A DNA stretch of 64,000 nucleotides from Pseudomonas parafulva NBRC 16636 = DSM 17004 (GCF_000730645.1 NZ_BBIU01000011.1:174696-238695); one strand, 5' to 3'. Positions 51,115-62,091 are shown, numbered from the stretch's first letter. The notes: generated by a model from the letters alone, not told the origin. Translations and numbers: made by a program.

Positions 51115-52419
51115 TTAGTTGAGCTGCTCGACGCGGATACGTACCACGTTACCGACGACGTCCTGGAGCGCCTCCAGGGCGACAATGGCGTCGTTGATGC
51201 GCTGCTCGACCACACCGTGTGTCAGCAGGATCATCGGCACCAGGCCGTCCTGCTCCTCAGCTTCCTTCTGCATGATCGACTCGATGTTGATGCCACGCTC
51301 CGAGAGGATGCTGGCCACCTGGGCCAGTACGCCCGGGTGGTCCTTGGCCTGGATACGCAAGTAGTAGGCGCTCTTGCAGGCTTCGATCGGCAGGATCGGG
51401 TGGGCCGACAGCGAATCTGGCTGGAAGGCCAGGTGCGGCACGCGGTTTTCCGGGTCGGACGTCATGGCACGCACCACGTCCACCAGGTCGCCGACCACCG
51501 ACGAAGCAGTCGGCTCCATGCCGGCGCCGGCGCCGTAGTAGAGGGTGGACCCGGCAGCATCACCGTTCACCATCACGGCGTTCATCACACCATTGACGTT
51601 GGCGATCAGGCGGTCGGCCGGGATCAGCGTGGGGTGCACGCGCAGCTCGATGCCTTCTGCAGTGCGGCGCGCCATGCCCAGGTGCTTGATGCGGTAGCCC
51701 AAGGCTTCGGCATAGTTCACGTCGGCAGTGGTCAACTGGGTGATGCCTTCGGTGTAGGCCTTGTCGAACTGCAGCGGAATGCCGAACGCGATGGACGCCA
51801 GGATGGTCAGCTTGTGCGCGGCGTCGATCCCTTCCACATCGAAAGTGGGGTCGGCTTCGGCATAACCCAGGGCCTGGGCTTCGGCCAGCACGTCGGGGAA
51901 GGCGCGGCCTTTCTCACGCATTTCGGTGAGGATGAAGTTGCCAGTGCCGTTGATGATACCGGCCAGCCAGTTGATGCGGTTGGCCGACAGGCCTTCGCGG
52001 ATGGCCTTGATCACCGGGATGCCACCCGCCACGGCAGCCTCGAAGGCCACGATCACACCGTTCTCGCGGGCCTTGGCGAAGATTTCGTTGCCATGTACAG
52101 CAATCAGCGCCTTGTTGGCGGTGACCACGTGCTTGCCGTTCTCGATGGCCTTGAGCACCAGGTCACGGGCCACGGTGTAGCCGCCGATCAGTTCGATGAC
52201 AATGTCGATCTCCGGGTTGCAGGCAACTTCGAACACGTCAGCGGTAATGGGGGTACCGGTAATCTGGCAGTTCGGGTTCTGCGAGCGCATGGCAATCTGT
52301 GCCACTTCAATACCGCGCCCGGCACGGCGGGCAATCTCCTCGGCGTTGCGCTGAAGTACATTGAAGGTTCCGCCACCGACGGTCCCCAACCCACAGATGC
52401 CTACTTTGACCGGTTTCAC
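51115..52419 (-). CDS. hom: Homoserine dehydrogenase
   Basis: Reduces aspartate semialdehyde to homoserine. 434 residues from GTG 52419 (GGGGAG upstream): NAD-binding VGICGLGTVGGGTFNV, the substrate region GIINGTGNFILTEM, DPTFDVEGIDAAHKL, and a C-terminal ACT domain (YYLRIQAKDHPGVLAQVASI) for threonine feedback. An in-frame extension to 52647 overlaps the dsbC end and is unlikely. Confidence 0.95.
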   Translation of the reverse strand: MKPVKVGICGLGTVGGGTFNVLQRNAEEIARRAGRGIEVAQIAMRSQNPNCQITGTPITADVFEVACNPEIDIVIELIGGYTVARDLVLKAIENGKHVVTANKALIAVHGNEIFAKARENGVIVAFEAAVAGGIPVIKAIREGLSANRINWLAGIINGTGNFILTEMREKGRAFPDVLAEAQALGYAEADPTFDVEGIDAAHKLTILASIAFGIPLQFDKAYTEGITQLTTADVNYAEALGYRIKHLGMARRTAEGIELRVHPTLIPADRLIANVNGVMNAVMVNGDAAGSTLYYGAGAGMEPTASSVVGDLVDVVRAMTSDPENRVPHLAFQPDSLSAHPILPIEACKSAYYLRIQAKDHPGVLAQVASILSERGINIESIMQKEAEEQDGLVPMILLTHGVVEQRINDAIVALEALQDVVGNVVRIRVEQLN

Positions 52420-52502
52420 TGTGAACTCCCCATAGAACGGTCGACACCCTTGCCGACCGTGAAACATGCCGTCACCCCATGACGACGGCGCATTGAACTG
52501 AA

Positions 52503-53246
52503 TTACTTGGCCAGTGCCAGCTTGGCCACTTGCGGTGCCGGCTGGTAGCCCGGAATGACCTGCCCGCTCTCGAGCACGATGGCTGGCGTGCCATTGACAC
52601 CGATCGACTGGCCCAGCTGGAACTGCTTGCTGACCGGGTTGGCGCACTTGGCCGCCTTGATTTCCTTGCCTTCCACCATCTTGTCCATGGCCGCACGACG
52701 GTCACTGGAACACCACACGGCCTGCAGTTGCTGGTCGCCTGGCGAATTCAGCCCCTGACGCGGGAACGCCACATAGCGTACCTCAATGCCGCGGCGGTTC
52801 AGCTCGGGCACCTCGGCGTGCAGCTTGTGGCAGTACGGGCAGGTGGTGTCGGTGAACACGGTGATGTGCGATTTGGTTTCGCCCTTGGCGGGGTAAACCA
52901 CCATCTCGGCGGCCGGGATGCCATTGATGAGCTTGGCAATGCCCATGCGCTCGGTTTTCTCGGTCAGGTTGACCGGCTTACCGTCCTGGATCTGGAACAG
53001 ATAGCCCTGCATCACGAACTGGCCATCGGCGCTGGCATACAGCACACGGCCACCCTGCAGCTTGACTTCATACAGGCCACTGAGCGGGCTGCTGGCAACG
53101 CTTTCTACAGGCACTTCCAATTCAAGGTTTTGCAACGACTTGCGAATAGCCTGCTCGGCACCGGCATTGCTGTCGGTGGCCGCAGCAGCGGCGAAGGTGC
53201 TGGCCAGCGCCATCGCGGCGGCGGCGAAAAACTGGGTCACGCGCAT
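52503..53246 (-). CDS. dsbC: Thiol:disulfide interchange protein DsbC
   Basis: Periplasmic disulfide isomerase. 247 residues, signal peptide ending FAAAAA-TD, N-terminal dimerisation domain, and a thioredoxin fold with CPYC (FTDTTCPYCHKLHAEVP) and cis-Pro loop (GVNGTPAIVLES). AGGAG precedes the ATG at 53246. A long in-frame extension to 53399 runs into the xerD end and is not coding. Confidence 0.94.
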   Translation of the reverse strand: MRVTQFFAAAAMALASTFAAAAATDSNAGAEQAIRKSLQNLELEVPVESVASSPLSGLYEVKLQGGRVLYASADGQFVMQGYLFQIQDGKPVNLTEKTERMGIAKLINGIPAAEMVVYPAKGETKSHITVFTDTTCPYCHKLHAEVPELNRRGIEVRYVAFPRQGLNSPGDQQLQAVWCSSDRRAAMDKMVEGKEIKAAKCANPVSKQFQLGQSIGVNGTPAIVLESGQVIPGYQPAPQVAKLALAK

Positions 53247-53399
53247 GGGAACTCCTGAGGGCGGACAGGGACCGGAGGGCGTCACCTGCGGGAAAACGCG
53301 GTGACCGTGCGGTCCTTGGTGCAAACCGGCCAAGCCTACCACATCACGCCCCTGTTTAAGGGCCCTGCAGGGTGCCAGCCAGCGGAACATGAAAAACAT

Positions 53400-54296
53400 T
53401 CATCCACGGGGGTGGTGCTGGGCATGTAGCTGCTGAAGGCGTGCCTTGGCCACGTGGGTGTAGATCTGGGTGGTGGACAGGTCGCTGTGGCCCAGCAGCA
53501 TCTGTACCACACGCAGGTCGGCACCGTGGTTGAGCAGGTGGGTGGCAAACGCGTGGCGCAGGGTATGGGGCGACAGCGGCTTGTCGATCCCGGCCACCCG
53601 AGCATGGTGCTTGATACGGTGCCAGAAGGTCTGGCGAGTCATCTGCTCACCGCGCAGGCTTGGGAAAAGCACATCGCTGGGCCGGCCATTGAGCAGCTCG
53701 CCGCGGCCATCGCGCAGGTAGCGCTCAAGCCACACCACCGCCTCCTCACCCATGGGCACCAGGCGCTCCTTGTTGCCCTTGCCCATCACCCGCAGCACAC
53801 CCTGGCGGAGGTTTATCTGGTCCAGGGCCAGGCTGATCAGTTCGGTCACACGCAGGCCACAGGCATACAGCACCTCAAGCATGGCCCGGTCGCGCTGGCC
53901 GATGGCCTCCCCCAGGTCGGGGGCCTGCAGCAGGGCCTCGACATCTGCCTCGGACAGAGACTTGGGCAACGGCCTGCCCAGCTGTGGCATGTCCACCTGC
54001 AGCGTCGGGTCCACGGCCACTTGCTTCTCCCGCAGCAAATACCGGTAAAAGCCACGCAGGCCAGACAGAAAGCGTGCAGTGGAGCGCGGCTTGTAGCCTT
54101 GATCCAGGCGCCAGGCCAGGTGGTCGAGAATCAGTTCGCGCCCAGCGTCGGGCAGGCTGATGCCACGCTCCTGCAGCCAGCCGTTGAACAGTGCCAGATC
54201 GCTTCGGTAGGAAACCCGGGTGTTATCAGAGAGGCCTTTTTCCAGCCACAGGGCATCGAGAAACGCGTCGATCAGGGGGTGGTCCAGGGCGGGCAT
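53400..54296 (-). CDS. xerD: Site-specific tyrosine recombinase XerD
   Basis: Resolves chromosome dimers at dif with XerC. 298 residues: SAM-like N-terminal domain (LIDAFLDALWLEKGLSDNTR), catalytic Arg (YACGLRVTELISLAL), HxxR (LSPHTLRHAFATHLLNHGAD), and nucleophile Tyr in LSTTQIYTHVAKARL. Upstream of dsbC, the conserved order. Confidence 0.95.
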   Translation of the reverse strand: MPALDHPLIDAFLDALWLEKGLSDNTRVSYRSDLALFNGWLQERGISLPDAGRELILDHLAWRLDQGYKPRSTARFLSGLRGFYRYLLREKQVAVDPTLQVDMPQLGRPLPKSLSEADVEALLQAPDLGEAIGQRDRAMLEVLYACGLRVTELISLALDQINLRQGVLRVMGKGNKERLVPMGEEAVVWLERYLRDGRGELLNGRPSDVLFPSLRGEQMTRQTFWHRIKHHARVAGIDKPLSPHTLRHAFATHLLNHGADLRVVQMLLGHSDLSTTQIYTHVAKARLQQLHAQHHPRG

Positions 54297-54396
54297 TCGG
54301 GGGCTGCTGGGTTACAAAGAAGGGGCTAGTGTTTCACAGCGGCTGGCGGGTTGTCTTCACCCGTCGATGCAGGGAGCCAACAGGATTACAAAAAGC

Positions 54397-54424
54397 AAAA
54401 AAGCAGCCCGAAGGCTGCTTTTTT
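54397..54424. terminator. Strong terminator downstream of rplS
   Basis: Perfect 12-bp stem AAAAAAGCAGCC with a 4-nt loop and its complement ending in six T. Symmetric A/T flanks allow termination on both strands; on the minus strand it closes the rpsP-rplS operon. Confidence 0.9.
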
Positions 54425-54460
54425 CTCGCTAGGCGGCGTTTGCCACCGGGCAAACTGTAC

Positions 54461-54811
54461 TCAGGACAGTTTTTCCTTGATGCGAGCGGCTTTGCCGGAC
54501 AGGTCGCGCAGGTAGTACAGCTTGGCTTTACGCACGTCACCACGACGTTTCACGGCCAGGCTGTCGATTTGCGGGCTGTAGGTCTGGAAAGTACGCTCAA
54601 CACCCACACCGCTGGAGATCTTGCGCACGGTGAAGGCGCTGTTCAGGCCGCGGTTGCGCTTGGCGATAACAACGCCTTCGAACGCCTGCAGACGGGAACG
54701 CTCACCTTCCTTCACTTTAACCTGGACGACAACGGTGTCGCCTGGTGCGAAGGTCGGGATTTCCTTGCTCATCTGCTCTGCTTCGAGCTGCTGGATGATC
54801 TTGTTGGTCAT
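54461..54811 (-). CDS. rplS: 50S ribosomal protein L19
   Basis: 116 residues, [60 protein letters not shown]. Sits at the 30S-50S interface. Last gene of rpsP-rimM-trmD-rplS. Confidence 0.97.
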   Translation of the reverse strand: MTNKIIQQLEAEQMSKEIPTFAPGDTVVVQVKVKEGERSRLQAFEGVVIAKRNRGLNSAFTVRKISSGVGVERTFQTYSPQIDSLAVKRRGDVRKAKLYYLRDLSGKAARIKEKLS

Positions 54812-54853
54812 GCTGTGCTCCTAAGATGGATACGCGATCCACCATCGATACGT

Positions 54854-55606
54854 TTAACTATCGTCCCGCTCGCGGAGGTATTCCTCGAGCAGCTTCTTCT
54901 CTTCTCCAGAAAGTGAGCGACTTTCCAGAAGATCGGCGCGTCGTTCGAAGGTCCTACCAAGGGACTGCTTCATTCTCCAACGCCGGATGTGTGCATGGTT
55001 GCCACTTAGCAACACGTCGGGAACACGCTGATCCGCATACACCTCAGGCCGGGTGTAGTGCGGGCAATCCAGCAGACCGTCGGTGAAAGAATCTTCCTCC
55101 GCCGAGTCCACATGCCCTAAAGCTCCGGGCAGCAGCCGTGTAACCGCATCGATCAGTACCATGGCCGGCAGCTCGCCACCGGAAAGCACATAGTCGCCAA
55201 TCGACCACTCCTCATCGACATGAGCCTCGATAAAGCGCTCGTCAATGCCTTCATAACGACCGGCGATCAGGATCAACGATTCCTGTTCGGCCAGGCCTTT
55301 GACCGCCTGCTGAGTCAGCTTGCGGCCTTGTGGCGAGAGGTAGATCACCTTCGCCGCTGCTCCGGTTGCCTGCCTGGCGTTGACCAGTGCATCTTCCAGA
55401 GGCTTGATTTTCATCACCATGCCTGGACCACCGCCAAATGGCCGATCATCTACCGTATGGTGACGATCTGTGGTGTAGTCCCGCGGGTTCCAGCAAGTCA
55501 CCTGAAGCAACCCCTGTTTCACCGCGCGGCTGGTAATGCCGTACTCCGTGATGGCCGAGAACATCTCGGGGAACAACGTGATGACGTCTACGCGAAGGTT
55601 ACCCAT
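54854..55606 (-). CDS. trmD: tRNA (guanine37-N1)-methyltransferase TrmD
   Basis: 250 residues, SPOUT fold: [38 protein letters not shown], knot region [32 protein letters not shown]. Prevents +1 frameshifting in tRNAs reading CCN, CUN and CGG. Three bp after rimM. Confidence 0.96.
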   Translation of the reverse strand: MGNLRVDVITLFPEMFSAITEYGITSRAVKQGLLQVTCWNPRDYTTDRHHTVDDRPFGGGPGMVMKIKPLEDALVNARQATGAAAKVIYLSPQGRKLTQQAVKGLAEQESLILIAGRYEGIDERFIEAHVDEEWSIGDYVLSGGELPAMVLIDAVTRLLPGALGHVDSAEEDSFTDGLLDCPHYTRPEVYADQRVPDVLLSGNHAHIRRWRMKQSLGRTFERRADLLESRSLSGEEKKLLEEYLRERDDS

Positions 55607-55609
55607 CGT

Positions 55610-56146
55610 CTAGAAGTCCGCATCCCATTCAACCCGCATCACGCCTGCTTCCAGGTCGACGTTGAGCACGCATTGCGCCGTATAGGGCAACAGACGCTCG
55701 CGATCATCCAGGCTGCCTGCGCAGGGTTTGACCACCATTACATCGTTCGCACCGGTCTCCAACAGGTGATCGACCGTACCGAACAGCTGTTCGTCCTGGT
55801 TGATGACCTTCAGACCTACCAACTGGTACCAGTAGTACTCGTCGGCAGCCAGGTTGGGCAAAAGGCTCCGCGCAATGCAGATTTCGTAACCGCTCAGAAG
55901 ACGGGCTTCATCACGATCATCGAGGCCTTTGAGCTTCACGACCAGGCCCTTTTGGGAGCCACGACCGCTGACCAGCTCGACCTGCTTTACCTTGCCTTCG
56001 TGCCGAAGCGTCCAGCCGGGATAATCCAACAGGTTTTCAATCGGATCGGTAAAGGAGTACACCTTCACCTCGCCGCGAACGCCGTGAACCGAAAAAATCT
56101 TGCCAACGACGATGAGGTCGTCAGCCTTTTCTGGCGTCGCGTTCAT
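55610..56146 (-). CDS. rimM: Ribosome maturation factor RimM
   Basis: 178 residues: N-terminal beta barrel (IVVGKIFSVHGVRGEVKVYS) and PRC domain (EYYWYQLVGLKVINQDEQLF, LPYTAQCVLNVDLEAGVMRV). Assists 30S maturation with S19. Five bp after rpsP. Confidence 0.95.
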   Translation of the reverse strand: MNATPEKADDLIVVGKIFSVHGVRGEVKVYSFTDPIENLLDYPGWTLRHEGKVKQVELVSGRGSQKGLVVKLKGLDDRDEARLLSGYEICIARSLLPNLAADEYYWYQLVGLKVINQDEQLFGTVDHLLETGANDVMVVKPCAGSLDDRERLLPYTAQCVLNVDLEAGVMRVEWDADF

Positions 56147-56151
56147 ACTGC

Positions 56152-56403
56152 TCAGGCGGCAGCCTTGGCAGCGTCCTTCAGCAGCTGAGCAACGCGCTCA
56201 GACGGCTGTGCGCCCTGGCTCAGCCAGTAGGTGACGCGCTCTTGGTTGACCGACAGCTTGACTTCGGCGCCCGATGCGATCGGGTTGAAGAAGCCAACGC
56301 GCTCAACGAAACGGCCGTCACGGGCGTTACGCGAGTTGGTCACGGTCAGGTGGTAGAAAGGGCGCTTTTTCGAGCCGCCACGGGCCAGACGAATGGTTAC
56401 CAT
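56152..56403 (-). CDS. rpsP: 30S ribosomal protein S16
   Basis: 83 residues, [43 protein letters not shown] 56403 is the family start. Leads the four-gene operon. Confidence 0.97.
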   Translation of the reverse strand: MVTIRLARGGSKKRPFYHLTVTNSRNARDGRFVERVGFFNPIASGAEVKLSVNQERVTYWLSQGAQPSERVAQLLKDAAKAAA

Positions 56404-56590
56404 GTGAACATCGTTCCTATAGTCGGTGCTGCAGTTTGTACTGCAAATCTGAATGCCAAATAGGCACACGGGTGCCCAAAAGGCCGCATATTCTCAGGGA
56501 ATACACGGACATTTGCAAATGCCTTTTTCGGCCTGGCCTTGCCACGCCGTCCGGATTTGCCGTTATAAGCCGCGCCTTGCGCGGCCGTTG

Positions 56591-56640
56591 CCCCCGCCAC
56601 GGCGGGGGTTCTGGGCGCCTGCCCGATGAGGGGCAGGCGC
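56591..56640. other. Hairpin cluster between ffh and rpsP
   Basis: Two perfect stems in the 249-bp spacer: CCCCCGCC-AC-GGCGGGGG (56591-56608) and GCGCCTGCCC-N6-GGGCAGGCGC (56615-56640). The second lies 12 bp past the ffh stop and probably protects or ends its transcript. No T-run. Confidence 0.6.
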
Positions 56641-56652
56641 TCTGAACAGGGT

Positions 56653-58029
<1,377 letters not shown>

Positions 58030-58154
58030 GGTGATCCTTTCAGGCCCAGTAGAAGCCGAGGTTTGTCAGGCGCCGGGGAGCAAATACAGACCCGCCAGGC
58101 GCAGCAAGGCGGCGATTATAGCGAAGTGCAGCGCCGCCGCACACCTCGGCTTCC

Positions 58155-58397
58155 GAGCGGCAAGCCACAAGCTGCAAGCTGCAAGCCACAAGCTGCAAGC
58201 TGCAAGCTGCAAGCTGCAAGCTGCAAGCAAGAGCCGATGCGCGTGAGGGCTGCTTTTTCTTGCAGCTTGTAGCTCAAAGCTTGCCGCTCGCCCGTCTGGC
58301 TTGCGAGCCGCAAGCGATAAGCTACAAGCCACAAGAAAGAGCCGGCGCGCGTGACGGCTGCTTTTTCTTGCAGCTTGTAGCTCAAAGCTTGCAGCTC
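58155..58397. repeat. Repeat array between ffh and the CcsA-like gene
   Basis: Two copies of a 42-bp element GGCTGCTTTTTCTTGCAGCT... at 58248-58289 and 58356-58397, 108 bp apart and differing at about one base. Each has an upstream inverted arm (GAGCGGCAAGCCACAAGCTG at 58155; GCGAGCCGCAAG at 58303), giving long hairpins with T-runs. Inside lie five perfect copies of the 7-mer GCTGCAA (58192-58226). The whole spacer 58030-58461 has no gene. Confidence 0.85.
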
Positions 58398-58461
58398 AAA
58401 GGTGCAGCTTGCAGCGCGCTATGCCAAACTCCGTCTCTTTAGGGCTCGCCAACCAGGACTT

Positions 58462-59271
58462 ATGTTCTCCTCTCCCAGCCTCATCCCCAACCTGATCGCT
58501 GCCGTGCTGTACACCGTTGCGGCCATCTACCAGGGCTCGGCCCTGGCCAAGGGCCGCAAGGCCGACAAACGCCTGCCTGCCCTGCTGGGCACAATTGCGG
58601 TGCTCGCCCAGGGCGGCGCGCTGTTCTTCCAGCTGATCACGCCGCTGGGCCTGAGCCTGGACTTCTTCAGCGCAGCCAGCCTGATCGCAGTAGCGGTCAT
58701 CGCCCTGACCTTGCTGGCCTGCATCAGCATCCCCGTGGAAAACCTCCTGGTGCTGCTGTTCCCCCTGGGGGCTGTGACCGCGCTGCTGGCGCAATTCGCG
58801 CCACCCGGCACGGTGCCGCTGATCGACGAAGAACCCGGCATTCTTGCGCACATCCTGCTGTCGATCCTGGCGTATGGGCTGTTCACCATCGCGGTGTTCC
58901 AGTCGCTGCTGCTGCTGGTGCAGGACCGTCAGCTGAAAAACAAGCACCCGTCCGGGCTGATTCGCAACTTCCCGCCCCTGCAGACCATGGAAAGCCTGCT
59001 GTTCGGCTTTCTTTGGGCAGGCTGGTGCCTGCTGTCGCTGTCGCTGATTTCTGGCTGGCTGTTCCTGGACAACCTGTTCGCTCAGCACCTGGTGCACAAG
59101 ACGCTGCTGGCCTGCGTGGCCTGGGTGGTGTTCAGTGTGCTGCTGTGGGGCAGAACCCGCCTGGGCTGGCGTGGCCACAAGGCCATTCGCTGGACGCTGG
59201 CAGGTTTCTGCCTGCTGATGCTGGCCTATTTCGGCAGCAAGCTGGTCCGTGAATTCATCCTGCACATCTGA
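58462..59271 (+). CDS. CcsA/YpjD-like inner-membrane protein
   Basis: 269 residues, about eight transmembrane helices: LIPNLIAAVLYTVAAIYQGS, LLGTIAVLAQGGALFFQLIT, LSILAYGLFTIAVFQSLLLL, SLLFGFLWAGWCLLSLSLIS. Belongs to the cytochrome c assembly (CcsA) family, the YpjD branch next to ffh. The YpjD branch is not shown to handle heme. Start ATG 58462; upstream in-frame sequence is repeat DNA. Confidence 0.87.
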   Translation: MFSSPSLIPNLIAAVLYTVAAIYQGSALAKGRKADKRLPALLGTIAVLAQGGALFFQLITPLGLSLDFFSAASLIAVAVIALTLLACISIPVENLLVLLFPLGAVTALLAQFAPPGTVPLIDEEPGILAHILLSILAYGLFTIAVFQSLLLLVQDRQLKNKHPSGLIRNFPPLQTMESLLFGFLWAGWCLLSLSLISGWLFLDNLFAQHLVHKTLLACVAWVVFSVLLWGRTRLGWRGHKAIRWTLAGFCLLMLAYFGSKLVREFILHI

Positions 59272-59280
59272 CGGCCACCC

Positions 59281-60483
59281 ATGAACATCCTGCCGTACGC
59301 ACCGCTACTCGGCACTTCGGCACTGGCACTGCTGTGGTCCGCCCTGTTCACTGCCGTCGAGGCCGCCCGCACACACCCGGCAACACAGCAGGCCGAGGGG
59401 GACGGGCAGCCCGCCCTGCCCGGCCCGGCGCTGGTGTTGTGCGCCAGCCTGGGCAAGCTGCTGGTGCTCGCCCTCGCCTGCCTGATCGGCCTGCGCGAGG
59501 GCGGTGACGATGGCTTCTGGCTGGCAGGCCTGGCTGCCGCCGCTGCCCTGCTGGTGTTCGCCGAATACCTGCCGCGCCGGCTTGCCCGCCGCAACCCGCA
59601 GGCGTTCGTGAGCCTGGGTGCCAGCCTGCTGCAGATGCCACTGGCGGTGCTGCAGCCACTGGCCTGGCTACTCGATGGCTGCGCAAAGCTGTTGCTGCGC
59701 CCGTTCCGCCTGCAACCCGCCGCCGTGGCGCTGCACCCGCAGCAAGCGGCCCCCTTCGATGAAGACGACGAACACGACGCACCTCGCCGGGGCCTGCTGG
59801 ACGGCATGCAGTCGCTGGACAAGATCACCGTCAACGACATCCTGGTACCGCGCAACGAGGTAGACGGCATCAACCTCGATGACCCGATCGAACGTATCAG
59901 CGAACAACTGATTGTCAGCCGTCACACCCGCCTGCCGGTCTATCACAACGATATCAACCAGGTCGAGGCGGTCCTCAATACCAAGCTGATCAGCCACCTG
60001 CTGCCCCACGGTAGCCTGACCCTGCAAGCGCTGCGTGACGCCTGCTACGAGCCGTACTTCGTCCCCGAAAGCACGCCCCTGAACCTGCAATTGCTCAACT
60101 TCCACAAGCAGCAACGACGCCTGGGCGTGGTGGTGGACGAGTACGGCGAGGTGCTGGGCATCGTCACCCTGGAAGACATCCTTGAAGAGATCGTCGGTGA
60201 GTTCGAAGACGAGCAGAGTCTGGACAACCCCCATGTGCACAAGCAGGCCGACGGCACCTGCGTGATCGACGGCGCAGCCTCCCTGCGCGAGATCAACCGC
60301 ACCCTGGGTTGGCACCTGCCCTGCGATGGCGGGCCGAAAACCCTCAACGGGCTGGTCACCGAAGCGCTGGAAAGCATACCGGCCAGCGCGGTGTGCCTGA
60401 AAATCGGCCGCTACCGCCTGGAAATCCTCGAAACAGAAGACAACTGCGCCAGCAAGGTACTGGTATGGACCGTGACCCGGTAG
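59281..60483 (+). CDS. CorB/CorC (HlyC) family CBS-domain transporter or co-factor
   Basis: 400 residues: N-terminal membrane domain (LLGTSALALLWSALFTAVEA, LVLCASLGKLLVLALACLIG), two CBS domains (VNDILVPRNEVDGINLDDPI, LGVVVDEYGEVLGIVTLEDI) and the C-terminal CorC_HlyC FAD-like domain. By family linked to Mg/Co ion efflux or Mg homeostasis. The N-terminal DUF21 part is shortened (fewer than the usual four clear helices). Nine bp after the CcsA-like gene, so the two are probably an operon. Confidence 0.87.
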   Translation: MNILPYAPLLGTSALALLWSALFTAVEAARTHPATQQAEGDGQPALPGPALVLCASLGKLLVLALACLIGLREGGDDGFWLAGLAAAAALLVFAEYLPRRLARRNPQAFVSLGASLLQMPLAVLQPLAWLLDGCAKLLLRPFRLQPAAVALHPQQAAPFDEDDEHDAPRRGLLDGMQSLDKITVNDILVPRNEVDGINLDDPIERISEQLIVSRHTRLPVYHNDINQVEAVLNTKLISHLLPHGSLTLQALRDACYEPYFVPESTPLNLQLLNFHKQQRRLGVVVDEYGEVLGIVTLEDILEEIVGEFEDEQSLDNPHVHKQADGTCVIDGAASLREINRTLGWHLPCDGGPKTLNGLVTEALESIPASAVCLKIGRYRLEILETEDNCASKVLVWTVTR

Positions 60484-60747
60484 CTATACTGCGGTCACGC
60501 TTACCCAGCCCCGCCGTCCCGCCTGCTATCCGCATCCGGTGGTTTACGGCCAAGCCGCCTGACTGACACGCCCAGCGGTTCTGCTTCAACACCCCGAACA
60601 GTGCCCGCCCCGCCCCACCCCCTGGCCCATCGTCAGTCTGGCGCAGACAACAATAAAACGCTCCGGCGCTTATCGCCCGTGCCCGTGCCAAACACACAGG
60701 CGCACGCAACGCTGATGGCGCCCGGCCAGACTGTCAGGGACTCACGC

Positions 60748-62049
60748 ATGACTACCAGCAGCACCTATGCCCAGGCGCCCAGTGCGCCGGTCAACTCCCC
60801 CGCACGGGTGGCCACCGCAAGCTTCATCGGCACCGCCATCGAGTTCTACGATTTTTACGTCTACGCCACGGCTGCGGCCCTGGTGATCGGCCCAGTGTTC
60901 TTCCCGTCCGGCTCCGGCACGGCGCAGATGCTGGCGGCGTTTCTTACCTTCGGTATCGCTTTCCTGGCGCGGCCGTTGGGCTCGGCGCTGTTCGGCCACT
61001 TTGGCGACCGTATCGGCCGCAAGTCGACCCTGGTCGCCTCGCTGCTGCTGATGGGTGTGTCCACCACCGCCATCGGCATCTTGCCGGGCTATGACAGCAT
61101 CGGCGTATGGGCGCCAATCATTCTCTGCCTGTTGCGCTTCGGGCAGGGCCTGGGCCTGGGTGGGGAATGGGGTGGTGCCGCGCTGCTGGCCACGGAAAAC
61201 GCGCCGCCGGGCAAACGCGCCTGGTTCGGCATGTTCCCGCAGCTGGGGCCATCGATCGGCTTCCTGGCCGCCAATGGCCTGTTCCTGACCCTGGCCCTGG
61301 TGCTCAGCGACGAGCAGTTCCGCGAATGGGGCTGGCGCATCCCGTTCCTGCTCAGCGCCGCGCTGGTGTTGGTGGGGCTGTACGTGAGGCTGAAGCTTGA
61401 GGAGAGCCCCGTGTTTGCCAAGGCCGTGGCGCGCCATGAGCGGGTTAAAATGCCAGTGGTAGACCTGTTCTCCAAGTACTGGATGCCCACCTTGCTGGGC
61501 GCTGCGGCCATGGTGGTGTGCTACGCGCTGTTCTACATTTCGACCGTGTTCTCGCTGAGCTACGGCGTCACCACCCTGGGCTACAGCCGCGAAACCTTCC
61601 TGGGCCTGTTGTGCTTCGCCGTGGTGTTCATGGCCCTGGCCACACCGCTGTCGGCATGGCTCAGCGACCGCTACGGGCGCAAGCCGGTGCTGATTGTCGG
61701 TGGCTTGCTGGCCGTGGCATCCGGTTTTGCCATGGAACCGCTGCTGACCTCCGGCTCCACCGCCGGGGTGGCGCTGTTCCTGGCCATCGAGCTGTTCCTG
61801 ATGGGGGTCACCTTCGCGCCCATGGGGGCTTTGCTGCCGGAACTGTTCCCCACCCACGTGCGCTACACCGGTGCTTCGGCAGCCTACAACCTGGGCGGTA
61901 TCGTCGGCGCCTCGGCAGCACCGTTCTTCGCCCAGAAACTGGTCAGCATGGGCGGTTTGAGCTGGGTGGGGGGGTATGTGTCGGCCGCAGCAGTGATCAG
62001 CCTGATCGCCGTGCTGTGCCTGAAAGAAACCCGCGACAGCGAGCTGTAA
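60748..62049 (+). CDS. MFS transporter, metabolite:H+ symporter (MHS) family
   Basis: 433 residues with 12 membrane segments. MHS features: ATASFIGTAIEFYDFYVYAT, loop motif SALFGHFGDRIGRKSTLVAS, GQGLGLGGEWGGAALLATEN, second loop AWLSDRYGRKPVLIVGG. Substrates in the family are small organic acids, betaine, proline or shikimate; not resolved here. ATG 60748 has CAGGGA upstream; the frame extends to 60601 without ribosome site. The 264-bp spacer before it shows no gene. Confidence 0.9.
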   Translation: MTTSSTYAQAPSAPVNSPARVATASFIGTAIEFYDFYVYATAAALVIGPVFFPSGSGTAQMLAAFLTFGIAFLARPLGSALFGHFGDRIGRKSTLVASLLLMGVSTTAIGILPGYDSIGVWAPIILCLLRFGQGLGLGGEWGGAALLATENAPPGKRAWFGMFPQLGPSIGFLAANGLFLTLALVLSDEQFREWGWRIPFLLSAALVLVGLYVRLKLEESPVFAKAVARHERVKMPVVDLFSKYWMPTLLGAAAMVVCYALFYISTVFSLSYGVTTLGYSRETFLGLLCFAVVFMALATPLSAWLSDRYGRKPVLIVGGLLAVASGFAMEPLLTSGSTAGVALFLAIELFLMGVTFAPMGALLPELFPTHVRYTGASAAYNLGGIVGASAAPFFAQKLVSMGGLSWVGGYVSAAAVISLIAVLCLKETRDSEL

Positions 62050-62056
62050 GCGCAGG

Positions 62057-62084
62057 GCTGCAAGGGGCATAAGCCCCTTGCAGC
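62057..62084. terminator. Bidirectional hairpin between the MHS transporter and purT
   Basis: Perfect 12-bp stem GCTGCAAGGGGC-ATAA-GCCCCTTGCAGC in the 42-bp gap between convergent genes. Confidence 0.8.
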
Positions 62085-62091
62085 TACCTGC

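Noticed and set aside
49433..52482. Long plus-strand frames opposite thrC and hom (510 and 489 codons)
   Set aside because: Antisense shadows of confirmed genes with low-complexity His/Val/Gly composition.
52503..53399. DsbC extended to 298 residues
   Set aside because: It would place the signal peptide in the interior; ATG 53246 has a good SD.
58192..58226. Possible CRISPR from regularly repeated units
   Set aside because: The repeat is a direct 7-bp tandem without spacers, and no cas gene is present.
58066..58385. Short minus-strand frames with repeated LQAASCK-like peptides
   Set aside because: Translation of the CTGCAAG repeat array, not genes.
60742..62070. 442-codon minus-strand frame opposite the MHS transporter
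   Set aside because: Shadow of a clear 12-helix transporter; Gln/His-rich antisense composition.
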